DNA from: Anaerolineae bacterium
GTDB taxonomy: Bacteria; Chloroflexota; Anaerolineae; B4-G1; SLSP01
Direction: 5' to 3'
DNA: 6,561 nt
NCBI GenBank assembly: GCA_016927095.1
Contig: JAFGNI010000254.1
Coordinates: forward strand, 1-6,561
Shown here: positions 1-6,265 of the stretch, piece after piece
Layout of the letters: each line of letters starts with the position of its first letter
Position numbering within the stretch: position 1 is the stretch's first letter
Notes under the pieces: generated by a model
Databases searched by the model: none
What the model was told of the DNA's origin: nothing
Seen by the model: the letters and a program-made list of their open reading frames with translations, nothing else
Program-made: the position numbers and the translations under genes

Positions 1-1635
1 GCGCGGCTTAGGAATACCGATGCCCTCATCTTGGAAAATGAGATGCACATAAGCTGATTCAGGAATCGCCTCTACCCGAATCCGCCCTCCTTCAGGGCTG
101 AACTTGACCGAATTGTCGAGGATATTGTAGAAGACCTGACGAATCTGGGCAAGATCACCCGACAGGTAGAGGTCGTCATCGATGGGCCGGAAGTCCCAGG
201 AGATCTTGGTTCCATTGGTGCGCTGGACAAACATCAACGCCAGCTCCGCCACAAGCTCGGCGACCGAGATGCGTTGGTAGTTCAAGGAGAGCCGGTTAAG
301 CGGGCTGAGCGACACAATCTCCTCGACGATACGCGTTACGTCATCGGCTTTCCGCACGACCATCTCCAAGCTCTGGCGCTGCTCAGGCAAGAGGTCCCCC
401 ATCTGGCCATCCATCATCAACTCGAGGTAGCCCTTGATAAGGGTCAGCGGCGTGCGCAGTTCGTGAGAGATATTCTGAAGGATCTGATCTTTGAGCTCCG
501 CGAATTCCTGGAGCCGGTCGTAGGCAGCCTGCAGGCGCTGTGAATCGTGATCGCCCTCGTCTCCGGGCCGGCCAAGGGTTCCACGGTTCTTGATAGCGGG
601 CAGGCCGGCGTTTTGCCGGTCTGCCGGCGCCCCGTCCGACTCATCCCACCGTTCCTGAACAATCAGCAGCGCCAGCTGTCGCGCCAGCGTCACCAGAATC
701 TGGACGCTCACCTCATCGAAAGCCGCGTTGTACTCGCTGTAGAGGTCAAGCACACCGATGCGGCGATCGCGATAGCTAAGCGGAATCACGGCCTCGGATT
801 GAGCCCCAGATGCCACCCAAGGTGGCAACGACGCGCGCCCCTTCGACAAGAGGTCCCGGATGACGACGGGATCTTTGTCATTGGTCAGGCGAGCGATGAC
901 TTGACCGGGAACAGGCGTCCCAAGCCGGGTGGTCCGCCCGCCATACAGGAGGCGCAACGTCAGTGGCTTGCCCGCATAGAGTGCCACCGTGTCAAGATCG
1001 AAGACCTCCGCAATACGTCGCACTGCGGTGTTGAAGAGCAGTTCGTTGCTGCCCTCCCGCACGACCATCGCGCTGATCTCGTCGATCAACTCTATCCGCG
1101 CTCTCTGCCGTTCTGCCAACCGCTCGGCGAGGAGTTGCTGGAGCCGGTAGGCGAAGCAGGTGCTCAGAAGTTGCAGGCTCTGAGCGAGCGCCGCCGTCGA
1201 TGACGGCGGCTCAGCATATCCCAAGGCCACCACACCGATGGGCGACTGTTCCTGCCCCGTCATGTTGAGGCCGGGCTTGATGGGATGGACCAGGACGTGG
1301 CGCCGTGTTCCGCCGCCGTCGAAATCCGCGAGGAATCCGAGTTGTGGCCTGGCCTCCTCTATGGCGGCGCGCGCCAGCTGCGCGTGCCCGATATCGGGAA
1401 AGAGGGGGCCGAGCATCCCGTCAGCATGGAGCACATAGTCCGACACAAGATTGTGATCGCCGGCGTCGATGAGGGCAATCTCCACCACAGAGGCGGACCC
1501 AAGCCCGAGCGCCGTTTCCGCAAACATCTGCAGAAGCCCATCGATATCTACAGAGGCGGATAGCGTATCCAGCGCCCGGATCAGCGCCGGCTGGTCTGAA
1601 GCATTAGCTTCGGGTGCGGGACGTTCCGATACCAT
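1..1635 (-). CDS. Cytoplasmic sensor histidine kinase with two GAF-like domains (partial, C-terminus cut by the window edge)
   Basis: A two-component sensor kinase: it autophosphorylates a histidine with ATP and passes the phosphate to a response regulator. Codons are open from an ATG at 1635 down to base 1, giving 545 visible residues. In order: a GAF-like sensor domain (about 17-165), a second, more typical GAF domain (about 183-328, ending in the RIGVLDLYS strand), a charged coiled-coil linker (about 364-388), the HisKA box ISHELRTPLT with the phospho-acceptor His391, an N-box (LDNSVKF, Asn508) and the ATP-lid motif DEGIGIP (536-542). The remaining ATP-binding boxes lie outside the window. 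No transmembrane segment or signal peptide is visible, so it is probably soluble and senses a cytoplasmic ligand or redox state, which I cannot identify. The start is supported by AGAGGG 7 nt upstream and an in-frame TAG at 1666-1668. It lies 93 bp downstream of secA on the same strand. The kinase class is certain; the signal and the partner regulator are unknown. Confidence 0.93.
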   Translation of the reverse strand, partial: MVSERPAPEANASDQPALIRALDTLSASVDIDGLLQMFAETALGLGSASVVEIALIDAGDHNLVSDYVLHADGMLGPLFPDIGHAQLARAAIEEARPQLGFLADFDGGGTRRHVLVHPIKPGLNMTGQEQSPIGVVALGYAEPPSSTAALAQSLQLLSTCFAYRLQQLLAERLAERQRARIELIDEISAMVVREGSNELLFNTAVRRIAEVFDLDTVALYAGKPLTLRLLYGGRTTRLGTPVPGQVIARLTNDKDPVVIRDLLSKGRASLPPWVASGAQSEAVIPLSYRDRRIGVLDLYSEYNAAFDEVSVQILVTLARQLALLIVQERWDESDGAPADRQNAGLPAIKNRGTLGRPGDEGDHDSQRLQAAYDRLQEFAELKDQILQNISHELRTPLTLIKGYLELMMDGQMGDLLPEQRQSLEMVVRKADDVTRIVEEIVSLSPLNRLSLNYQRISVAELVAELALMFVQRTNGTKISWDFRPIDDDLYLSGDLAQIRQVFYNILDNSVKFSPEGGRIRVEAIPESAYVHLIFQDEGIGIPKPR

Positions 1636-1685
1636 CGTCAAGCCCTCTTTGGAGGCAGATATGATCTACGTGATGGGATGTGCGC

Positions 1686-1722
1686 CGCCTATGATAACAG
1701 CATCTGGGCTACTGGATAGGCG
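1686..1722 (-). repeat. Stem-loop in the secA-kinase intergenic gap
   Basis: Perfect 7-bp inverted arms CGCCTAT (1686-1692) and ATAGGCG (1716-1722) flank a second, inner stem of about 6 bp with two wobble pairs when read as minus-strand RNA. No T-run follows on the minus strand, so it does not look like a standard intrinsic terminator for secA. It could be an RNA-processing or stabilising element within a secA-kinase transcript, or chance. Confidence 0.35.
1691..1699 (-). promoter_or_regulatory. Possible extended -10 promoter for the histidine kinase gene
   Basis: Read on the minus strand, the secA-kinase gap contains TGTTATCAT, an extended -10 element (TGn plus TATCAT). Transcription would start near 1684 and give a leader of about 50 nt. 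There is no good -35 (CTATCC at 17-bp spacing matches only two of six bases). The element also sits inside a stem-loop. This is a weak candidate, and read-through from secA is equally possible. Confidence 0.25.
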
Positions 1723-1728
1723 AACGCA

Positions 1729-4700
1729 TCACCTGTCTGCGGTGGATGCTGCGCGTCGATCTGAGCGCCAGTGACAGTCTTTGTATTTCTTGCCGCTGCC
1801 ACACCAGCAGGGATCGTTGCGACCGGGCTTGTTGGCGGCGCGCGCCGGCTGTGGCGCCGCATCGCTGGACTGGCTGCCCCCGGCCTGGAACGAGAGCTGG
1901 CGCTGGCGGGGTGACTCCGCGGGCACCGGCGCGGCTGCCGCGCGGGACCGTCCCGCCACCGCAGACTGGGGTACCAAGAACAGCGTGCGCACGATCTGCG
2001 ACTGGATCGACGCCATCATCTCCTGGTACATCTCAAAGGACTCTTTCTGGTAGGCGACCAAGGGGTTCTGCTGCCCCACCGCGCGCAGACCGATGCCTTC
2101 GCGGAGCATGTCGAGGCTCGTCAGATGCTGGACCCAGTGATCATCGATCTGCTTGAGGATGAGCCGGCGGTCACGGAAGAGACGAGACAGGGTGACCATC
2201 GCCTGGCGCACCTCCGCCTCCAACTCCGCCGGCAAGCGCCGCAGAGGATAATCGTACCACGGCTCGAAGATTTCGGCACCTACTCGCTCGGTCAGCCATT
2301 CGCCGACCTTGCTGTAGAAAGGATCGCTTGTGTCAAAGAGCGTCTTGACGGACAACTCCTGCTGCCGGACCGCGCGATACATGTCCAGACCGATGCGCTC
2401 GTTCATCTGAGTGTATACGTCATCCGCCCACTTGGCGCACTGGGCGATCAACGCCTCGTCCTCCAGCTCCAGAAAGGCGTCTGCATCAATATTGCGGGGG
2501 ATGGGCGCGAAGCGACGCAACTCGGCTAACATAGCCTCTTGTTCACCGGCAGCGCCATCGCCAGCTGAACCATCACCCGTGGCATGGGCGCTCACGACCT
2601 GGCGCACCTCGGCCTCAAACATCTCCATCAGGTCGTCGTGCAGATCGGAGCGGCTGAGGACCTTGCGGCGCTCGGCATAGATGACCTCGCGCTGCTTGTT
2701 GACGACATTGTCGTACTCCAGGACGTGCTTGCGCACGTCGAAGTTGTACCCCTCGACGCGCTCCTGCACCGACTCGATCACACGCCCGAGCATATTGGAC
2801 TCCAGCGCCTCTTCCTCCAGGCCGGCGCGATCCATCCATGGCTGGAGGCGCTCGCCGCCAAAGCGGCGCATCAGCTCATCCTCCAACGAGATGAAGAAGC
2901 GACTGGAACCGGGATCTCCCTGGCGGCCCGCGCGACCGCGCAGCTGGTTATCGATACGGCGCGCCTCGTGGCGCTCCGTACCGATGACGTGCAACCCACC
3001 CTGGCTGTAGATGAGGTCCCGGTCCTGGCGGCAGGTAAGGATCTCGTCGCGCAACACCTCGGCCCAACGCTCATCGTAGACGGTCGTGGGGTCCTCGCCT
3101 GCCCGCGCCATCTTCAATGCTTGCTCCCAGCCCAGGGATGGGATTGCCGCAAGTTCTACACCCTCACGTCGCAGCTTGTCGCGCGCGAGGCCTTCCGGAT
3201 TCCCGCCCAGCAGGATGTCGACGCCACGACCGGCCATGTTGGTGGCAATCGTCACCGATCCCGGTCGACCGGCTTGGGCAATGATCAGGGCCTCTTTCTC
3301 GTGGTACTTGGCGTTCAGCACCTCGTGGGGAACCCGACGGCGTTTGAGCAACCGTGAAAGTCGTTCCGACGTCTCGATCGCCGTCGTACCCACCAGCACC
3401 GGGCGCTGGGCCTCGTGCGTCGCCTGAATCTCGTTGATGACCGCCTCGAACTTACCGGCTTCGGTCTTGTAGATCTGGTCAGGCATGTCAAGGCGTTGGT
3501 AGAAGCGCACACCGTCAGGCCCGTCGTAGACCGTCACCGGATAGTTGTCCTGCTCGTCTAGGACGCCACTGAAGGCCACGCCGGCCTCGGGTGGGCGCAC
3601 CTGCTGCTCCTCAAGGTTGCCATACTGGGCGCGATACTCGACGTTGGTCGGCAGAACGACAACATCGAGGTCGTAGATCTTGCGCAGCTCCTCTTTCTCT
3701 GTAGCAGCCGTACCGGTCATGCCGGCCAGTTTGTCGTACATGCGGAAGAAGTTCTGGAAGGTGATCGTCGCGTAGGTTAGCGACTCGCGGCGGACCGTCA
3801 CGCCTTCCTTCGCCTCGATCGCCTGGTGCAGTCCCTCGGAGTAGCGTCGCCCGAACATCAGGCGCCCCGTGAAGGAATCGACGATAATGATCTCACCGTC
3901 GCGAACCACGTACTCCTTGTCCAGCGTGAAGAACTCCTTCGCCCGCAGGGCATTGTCCAAGTAGGGCAGCATCGCCGCGTGCTCCGGATCGTAGATGCTC
4001 TCGCCCTCGGGGATGTTGACCATCGACTCGACCTTGGCCACGCCCTCTTCGGTGAGGATGACGATCTGACTCCGCGGATCGACTTCGTAGTCGGTCTCGG
4101 CACGCAGTTGTGGGACGAGCTGCGCGAAGCGGCGATAGAGATCGGAGGATTCCTCTGCCGGGCCCGAGATGATGAGCGGGGTTCGCGCCTCATCAATCAG
4201 GATGCTGTCCACCTCGTCGACAATCGCGTAGACGAGGTCGCGCTGGGTACACTGGTCGAGGTCCACCACCATATTGTCGCGGAGGTAGTCGAAACCGAAC
4301 TCGTTATTGGTCCCATAGGTGATGTTCGCGCGGTAGGCCTCGCGACGGGTGATGGGGCGTAGGTGCTGGTAGCGGTCGTCGTCCGACGCGTACGCAGGAT
4401 CGTAGAGGAACGAGGCTTCGTCGGGCCTGCCGGCACCCGACTGGATCACGCTAACCGAAACGCCAAGCGCGTGATAGACGGGCCCCATCCATTGCACGCC
4501 GACCTTGGCGAGATAGTCGTTGGGCGTGACGAGATGGGCTCCGGCCCCGGTCAGTGCGTTCAGATAGAGAGGCAGCGTCGCGACCAGGGTCTTGCCCTCA
4601 CCCGTGCGCATCTCGGCGACTTCGCCTTGGTGAAGGATCATGCCGCCGATGAGCTGCACGTCATAGTGCCGCAGCCCGATCGTCCGGCGGGATGCTTCGC

Positions 4701-4914
4701 GCACAGCTGCGAAGGCATCAGGCAAGATGTCGTCGAGGGCTTCGCCCGACACCAACCGCTCGCGGAAAGCCCCGGTCCTGGCCTTAAGTGCCGCGTCGGT
4801 CAGCTCGCGGTAGGCCGGTTCGAGGGCATTGATATCGAGTACGGTCTTCTGCAGACGAGCGATGGTCCGCTCGTTGGGATCGCCAAAGATCTTCTTTAGG
4901 AAACCACCAAACAT
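1729..4914 (-). CDS. secA: Preprotein translocase ATPase SecA
   Basis: The ATP-driven motor that pushes unfolded secretory proteins through the SecYEG channel; it acts at the inner face of the cytoplasmic membrane. At 1061 residues it is longer than the roughly 840-900 of E. coli and Bacillus. Visible motifs in order: Walker A MRTGEGKT (102-109); DEVDS Walker B (233-237) followed by IDEARTPLIISG; the preprotein-binding domain (about 237-384); AGMTGTA (397-403); NBD2 motifs VGTTAIETSE (508-517), TNMAGRGVDILLGG (558-571) and QLRGRAGRQGD (657-667); the helical scaffold (about 700-760); the two-helix finger around IDDHWVQHL (923-931); an Ala/Pro/Ser-rich linker (about 981-1028); and a zinc-binding SEC-C tail with Cys1036, Cys1038, Cys1047 and His1048. 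Extra segments lie near 160-185, 426-474 and 574-636. The ATG has GGAG 6 nt upstream and the gene has its own strong promoter. The C-terminal zinc motif suggests SecB or ribosome/lipid contacts, as in other SecA proteins. Confidence 0.99.
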   Translation of the reverse strand: MFGGFLKKIFGDPNERTIARLQKTVLDINALEPAYRELTDAALKARTGAFRERLVSGEALDDILPDAFAAVREASRRTIGLRHYDVQLIGGMILHQGEVAEMRTGEGKTLVATLPLYLNALTGAGAHLVTPNDYLAKVGVQWMGPVYHALGVSVSVIQSGAGRPDEASFLYDPAYASDDDRYQHLRPITRREAYRANITYGTNNEFGFDYLRDNMVVDLDQCTQRDLVYAIVDEVDSILIDEARTPLIISGPAEESSDLYRRFAQLVPQLRAETDYEVDPRSQIVILTEEGVAKVESMVNIPEGESIYDPEHAAMLPYLDNALRAKEFFTLDKEYVVRDGEIIIVDSFTGRLMFGRRYSEGLHQAIEAKEGVTVRRESLTYATITFQNFFRMYDKLAGMTGTAATEKEELRKIYDLDVVVLPTNVEYRAQYGNLEEQQVRPPEAGVAFSGVLDEQDNYPVTVYDGPDGVRFYQRLDMPDQIYKTEAGKFEAVINEIQATHEAQRPVLVGTTAIETSERLSRLLKRRRVPHEVLNAKYHEKEALIIAQAGRPGSVTIATNMAGRGVDILLGGNPEGLARDKLRREGVELAAIPSLGWEQALKMARAGEDPTTVYDERWAEVLRDEILTCRQDRDLIYSQGGLHVIGTERHEARRIDNQLRGRAGRQGDPGSSRFFISLEDELMRRFGGERLQPWMDRAGLEEEALESNMLGRVIESVQERVEGYNFDVRKHVLEYDNVVNKQREVIYAERRKVLSRSDLHDDLMEMFEAEVRQVVSAHATGDGSAGDGAAGEQEAMLAELRRFAPIPRNIDADAFLELEDEALIAQCAKWADDVYTQMNERIGLDMYRAVRQQELSVKTLFDTSDPFYSKVGEWLTERVGAEIFEPWYDYPLRRLPAELEAEVRQAMVTLSRLFRDRRLILKQIDDHWVQHLTSLDMLREGIGLRAVGQQNPLVAYQKESFEMYQEMMASIQSQIVRTLFLVPQSAVAGRSRAAAAPVPAESPRQRQLSFQAGGSQSSDAAPQPARAANKPGRNDPCWCGSGKKYKDCHWRSDRRAASTADR

Positions 4915-4947
4915 TCAAATCTCCATGAGAGAAACGTCATCAGGGAG

Positions 4948-4975
4948 ATTATACCATCCAGAAGAGGTCCGACAA
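4948..4975 (-). promoter_or_regulatory. secA promoter (extended -10)
   Basis: On the minus strand there is a consensus TATAAT (4953-4948) preceded by TGG (4956-4954), giving a perfect extended -10 TGnTATAAT. TTGTCG (4975-4970), four of six matches to the -35 consensus, lies 16 bp upstream. Transcription would begin near 4941 and leave a short leader of about 27 nt before the secA ATG at 4914, with the ribosome-binding site GGAG at 4924-4921. It looks like a constitutive housekeeping (sigma-70 type) promoter. Confidence 0.8.
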
Positions 4976-5001
4976 TCAACAAAGGTGGAATGACAGGTGC
5001 C

Positions 5002-5054
5002 TCCATGGCTTGGCCCCCCGGTGAGGGGGGATCCGGGGGGCCACCAGCCAAGGA
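5002..5054. repeat. Strong GC-rich imperfect palindrome / hairpin
   Basis: The perfect 11-bp arms TGGCCCCCCGG (5011-5021) and CCGGGGGGCCA (5033-5043) surround an 11-nt loop that itself contains a run of six G. Past a 2-nt bulge the pairing continues (TGGCT 5006-5010 with AGCCA 5046-5050), then one mismatch, then TCC/GGA (5002-5004 with 5052-5054). No T-run follows on either strand, and no gene ends nearby on the correct strand, so it is not an obvious terminator. It could be a dispersed palindromic repeat, a protein-binding site or an RNA structure. Confidence 0.75.
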
Positions 5055-5070
5055 AAGGAGGAGAGGTGCG

Positions 5071-5133
5071 ATGGATTCAAACCATCATAACCTCATCGAC
5101 CATAATAATAGTACATTTCCGTGCCAACCCTAG
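5071..5133 (+). CDS. Candidate 20-codon small ORF rich in Asn and His
   Basis: An ATG at 5071 is preceded by AAGGAGGAG (5055-5063; AGGAGG core with 9-nt spacing), one of the best ribosome-binding sites in the window. The frame runs 20 codons to TAG at 5131-5133. The peptide begins MDSNHHNLIDHNN; 7 of its first 13 residues are His or Asn, and it uses AT-rich codons (AAT, AGT, CAT) unlike the GC-rich neighbours. No membrane segment is visible. It follows the strong hairpin directly and lies upstream of the repeat-protein gene, a position where leader peptides occur. I see no good promoter for it, and I do not recognise the peptide. It may be a chance ORF behind a purine-rich stretch. Confidence 0.25.
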   Translation: MDSNHHNLIDHNNSTFPCQP

Positions 5134-5146
5134 TGACAAATGGCTG

Positions 5147-5162
5147 TAAGTCCTGTGACTTA
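5147..5162. repeat. Short inverted repeat TAAGTC-CTGT-GACTTA
   Basis: Perfect 6-bp arms (5147-5152 and 5157-5162) around a 4-nt spacer form a 16-bp dyad. It lies about 90 bp upstream of the -35 of the repeat-protein promoter. The size fits either an operator for a dimeric regulator or a small RNA hairpin. No specific regulator is suggested. Confidence 0.3.
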
Positions 5163-5248
5163 GCTCCGGTAACAGGGGGGAAAGAGGCCCCCGATCATCC
5201 CTGCAACCGCGGGGCATGGAACACCGTAATAACGGAAGGAGGCGCCGG

Positions 5249-5277
5249 TTTCTGAAGATCGCGATCTGTGCTACACT
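5249..5277 (+). promoter_or_regulatory. Promoter of the repeat-protein gene with a palindrome in the spacer
   Basis: An extended -10, TGC followed by TACACT (5269-5277), has a weak -35-like TTTCTG (5249-5254) at 17-bp spacing. Initiation near 5284 would give a leader of about 68 nt before the ATG at 5352. Between the two elements lies AGATCGCGATCT (5256-5267), a perfect 12-bp palindrome and a possible operator. A GTG at 5268 that could extend the downstream frame overlaps this -10, which argues against that longer start. Confidence 0.5.
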
Positions 5278-5351
5278 CAGGCTGGAGCAGGCGACACCGG
5301 AGGTTGGGCAAGCAACAGTGTCAGGCTGAACAGAGCGCAAGGAGAACAAAG

Positions 5352-5825
5352 ATGAGCCCAATTGAAGATCCACACGAAGAAGACATCACCCAGATGGCAG
5401 AAGATGTAACCCCAGAAGAGTCAGCGGCGCCGGAAACACCGGCGGCAGGTGAAGAGCCCGTTGTCGAAGAAGTCGAGGCCGAGATGGTGACCATCGACCA
5501 AAGCGGCGTGCAGAAGGTCACGGCGGACAAGATCTACGTCGACCAGGGCGGCATCGGCCAAGCAGAGGCCCGCTTCATCGACGTGAAAGATGGCGGCATC
5601 GGCATTGCCCAGGGCGAAAACGTCAATGTGACCGACGGTGGCATCGGCATCGTCGCCGCCAACAACGTGAAGATGGAGGACGCCGTCGCCGTCTTCGTGG
5701 CGGCGAACGAGATCGAAGGGGAGGACGTCACGGTGCTCTTTGACGTTCGCGCCGCGGTCGTCTTCGCGCTGGTGCTCGGCGCCATCAACGCGTTGTTCAA
5801 GCTCTTCTTCAGGCGAAAGCGCTAA
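5352..5825 (+). CDS. Acidic 15-residue-repeat protein with C-terminal membrane anchor, function unknown
   Basis: A 157-residue protein I cannot assign a function. Residues 1-48 are strongly acidic and Ala/Pro/Glu-rich, probably disordered. Residues 49-123 form about five 15-residue units, of the type xDGGIGxAxAxxVxV. The GGIG motifs sit at 66-69, 81-84 and 96-99, exactly 15 residues apart, with alternating hydrophobic residues, as expected of a short beta-solenoid (a bactofilin-like fold is one analogy). Residues 134-153 are a hydrophobic helix ending in RRKR, so it looks like a tail-anchored membrane protein with no signal peptide. The ATG at 5352 has AAGGAG 7 nt upstream; a GTG at 5268 in the same frame overlaps the promoter and was not used. 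It is divergent from secA and convergent with rplT. From memory, similar repeat-plus-anchor proteins occur in Chloroflexota. The coding call is confident; any role, such as a membrane scaffold, is inference. Confidence 0.85.
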   Translation: MSPIEDPHEEDITQMAEDVTPEESAAPETPAAGEEPVVEEVEAEMVTIDQSGVQKVTADKIYVDQGGIGQAEARFIDVKDGGIGIAQGENVNVTDGGIGIVAANNVKMEDAVAVFVAANEIEGEDVTVLFDVRAAVVFALVLGAINALFKLFFRRKR

Positions 5826-5846
5826 TCGGCACCCACCCACGAAAAG

Positions 5847-5871
5847 CGGGCGGCGCTAGAAGCGCCGCCCG
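5847..5871. terminator. Bidirectional intrinsic terminator between the repeat-protein gene and rplT
   Basis: The 11-bp perfect arms CGGGCGGCGCT (5847-5857) and AGCGCCGCCCG (5861-5871) surround a 3-nt loop. On the minus strand the stem is followed by CTTTTC, a usable U-run, and it lies 26 nt beyond the rplT stop. On the plus strand it is followed by TTGCCGTTT, a poorer tail, 21 nt beyond the repeat-protein stop. Its position between two convergent genes fits a shared terminator. Confidence 0.85.
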
Positions 5872-5897
5872 TTGCCGTTTAGAGAGGGACTCGCCCG

Positions 5898-6242
5898 TTA
5901 CGCCTGCGCGACCTCCACCACCGAAGCGAAAGCTTCGGGCTCATTGACAGCCAGATCGGCGAGGATCTTGCGGTCCAGCTCAATGTTGGCTGCCTTCAGG
6001 TCGTGAATCAAGCGACTGTAGGTCGTGCCATTCATCCGGGCAGCAGCGTTGATGCGCATAATCCACAGGCGCCGCAGATCACGCTTCTTGTTGCGTCGAT
6101 CGCGGTAAGCATACACCATGGATTTCATCCACGCTTCATTGGCTCGCCGGAACAGCTTACGGCGCGTCCCAAAGAAGCCCTTGGTCTGCTTCAGAAGCTT
6201 CTTATGGCGACGGCGTGTTACGGTTCCACCTTTAACTCTCAC
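5898..6242 (-). CDS. rplT: 50S ribosomal protein L20
   Basis: An early-assembly protein of the large ribosomal subunit that binds 23S rRNA; in several bacteria it also represses its own operon. The 114 residues show the family's features: a very basic N-terminal extension ([24 protein letters not shown]), the [35 protein letters not shown] block, and the C-terminal globular part with [21 protein letters not shown]. The usual length is about 117-120. The start is taken as GTG at 6242, with GAGG 6 nt upstream. That leaves the protein one residue shorter at the N-terminus than the usual M-x-RVK. The preceding codon is ATT, itself preceded by a TGA stop, so an ATT start is the only alternative. 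It is the last gene of the infC-rpmI-rplT operon, 23 nt after rpmI. Confidence 0.98.
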   Translation of the reverse strand: MRVKGGTVTRRRHKKLLKQTKGFFGTRRKLFRRANEAWMKSMVYAYRDRRNKKRDLRRLWIMRINAAARMNGTTYSRLIHDLKAANIELDRKILADLAVNEPEAFASVVEVAQA

Positions 6243-6265
6243 AATTCACCTCAATGACTCAGCGG

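Larger units (their letters stand above)
4976..5248. other. Divergent intergenic region between the secA promoter and the repeat-protein promoter
   Basis: This stretch has no convincing full-length gene on either strand. It contains a strong GC hairpin (5002-5054), a 20-codon small ORF with a good ribosome-binding site (5071-5133), and several short inverted repeats: TAAGTC/GACTTA at 5147-5162, GGGGG/CCCCC at 5176-5192 and CCGT/ACGG at 5224-5235. Part of it (about 5085-5160) is clearly more AT-rich than the flanking genes. I could not match it to a known riboswitch or small RNA. Confidence 0.6.

Noticed and set aside
547..1203. Plus-strand 218-residue open frame opposite the histidine kinase
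   Set aside because: The minus strand encodes a continuous GAF-GAF-HisKA-ATPase protein here; the plus frame has no recognisable domain.
2584..3357. Plus-strand 257-residue open frame opposite secA
   Set aside because: The opposite strand encodes unmistakable SecA motifs through the whole stretch; this is a GC-driven shadow frame.
5014..5040. G-quadruplex formed by the six-G runs
   Set aside because: Only two G-runs lie close together; a conventional hairpin with the adjacent C-run is the simpler structure.
5198..5215. Resemblance of TGCAACCGCG to the T-box antiterminator core TGGNACCGCG
   Set aside because: One core base differs, no stem I or specifier loop is evident, and the downstream gene is neither an aminoacyl-tRNA synthetase nor an amino-acid gene and has its own promoter after this site.
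5268..5351. N-terminal extension of the repeat protein from a GTG at 5268
   Set aside because: The extension overlaps the -10 element, has no ribosome-binding site, is compositionally unlike the acidic N-terminus, and the ATG at 5352 has a well-spaced AAGGAG.
5077..5373. Minus-strand 98-residue open frame across the intergenic region
   Set aside because: It has no recognisable domain, low-quality composition, runs antisense into the start of the repeat-protein gene and across its promoter, and lacks a ribosome-binding site.
5421..5840. Minus-strand 139-residue open frame opposite the repeat-protein gene
   Set aside because: It is a GC-rich antisense shadow of the repeat gene; its His/Asp-rich composition mirrors the repeats, and it starts within the terminator region.
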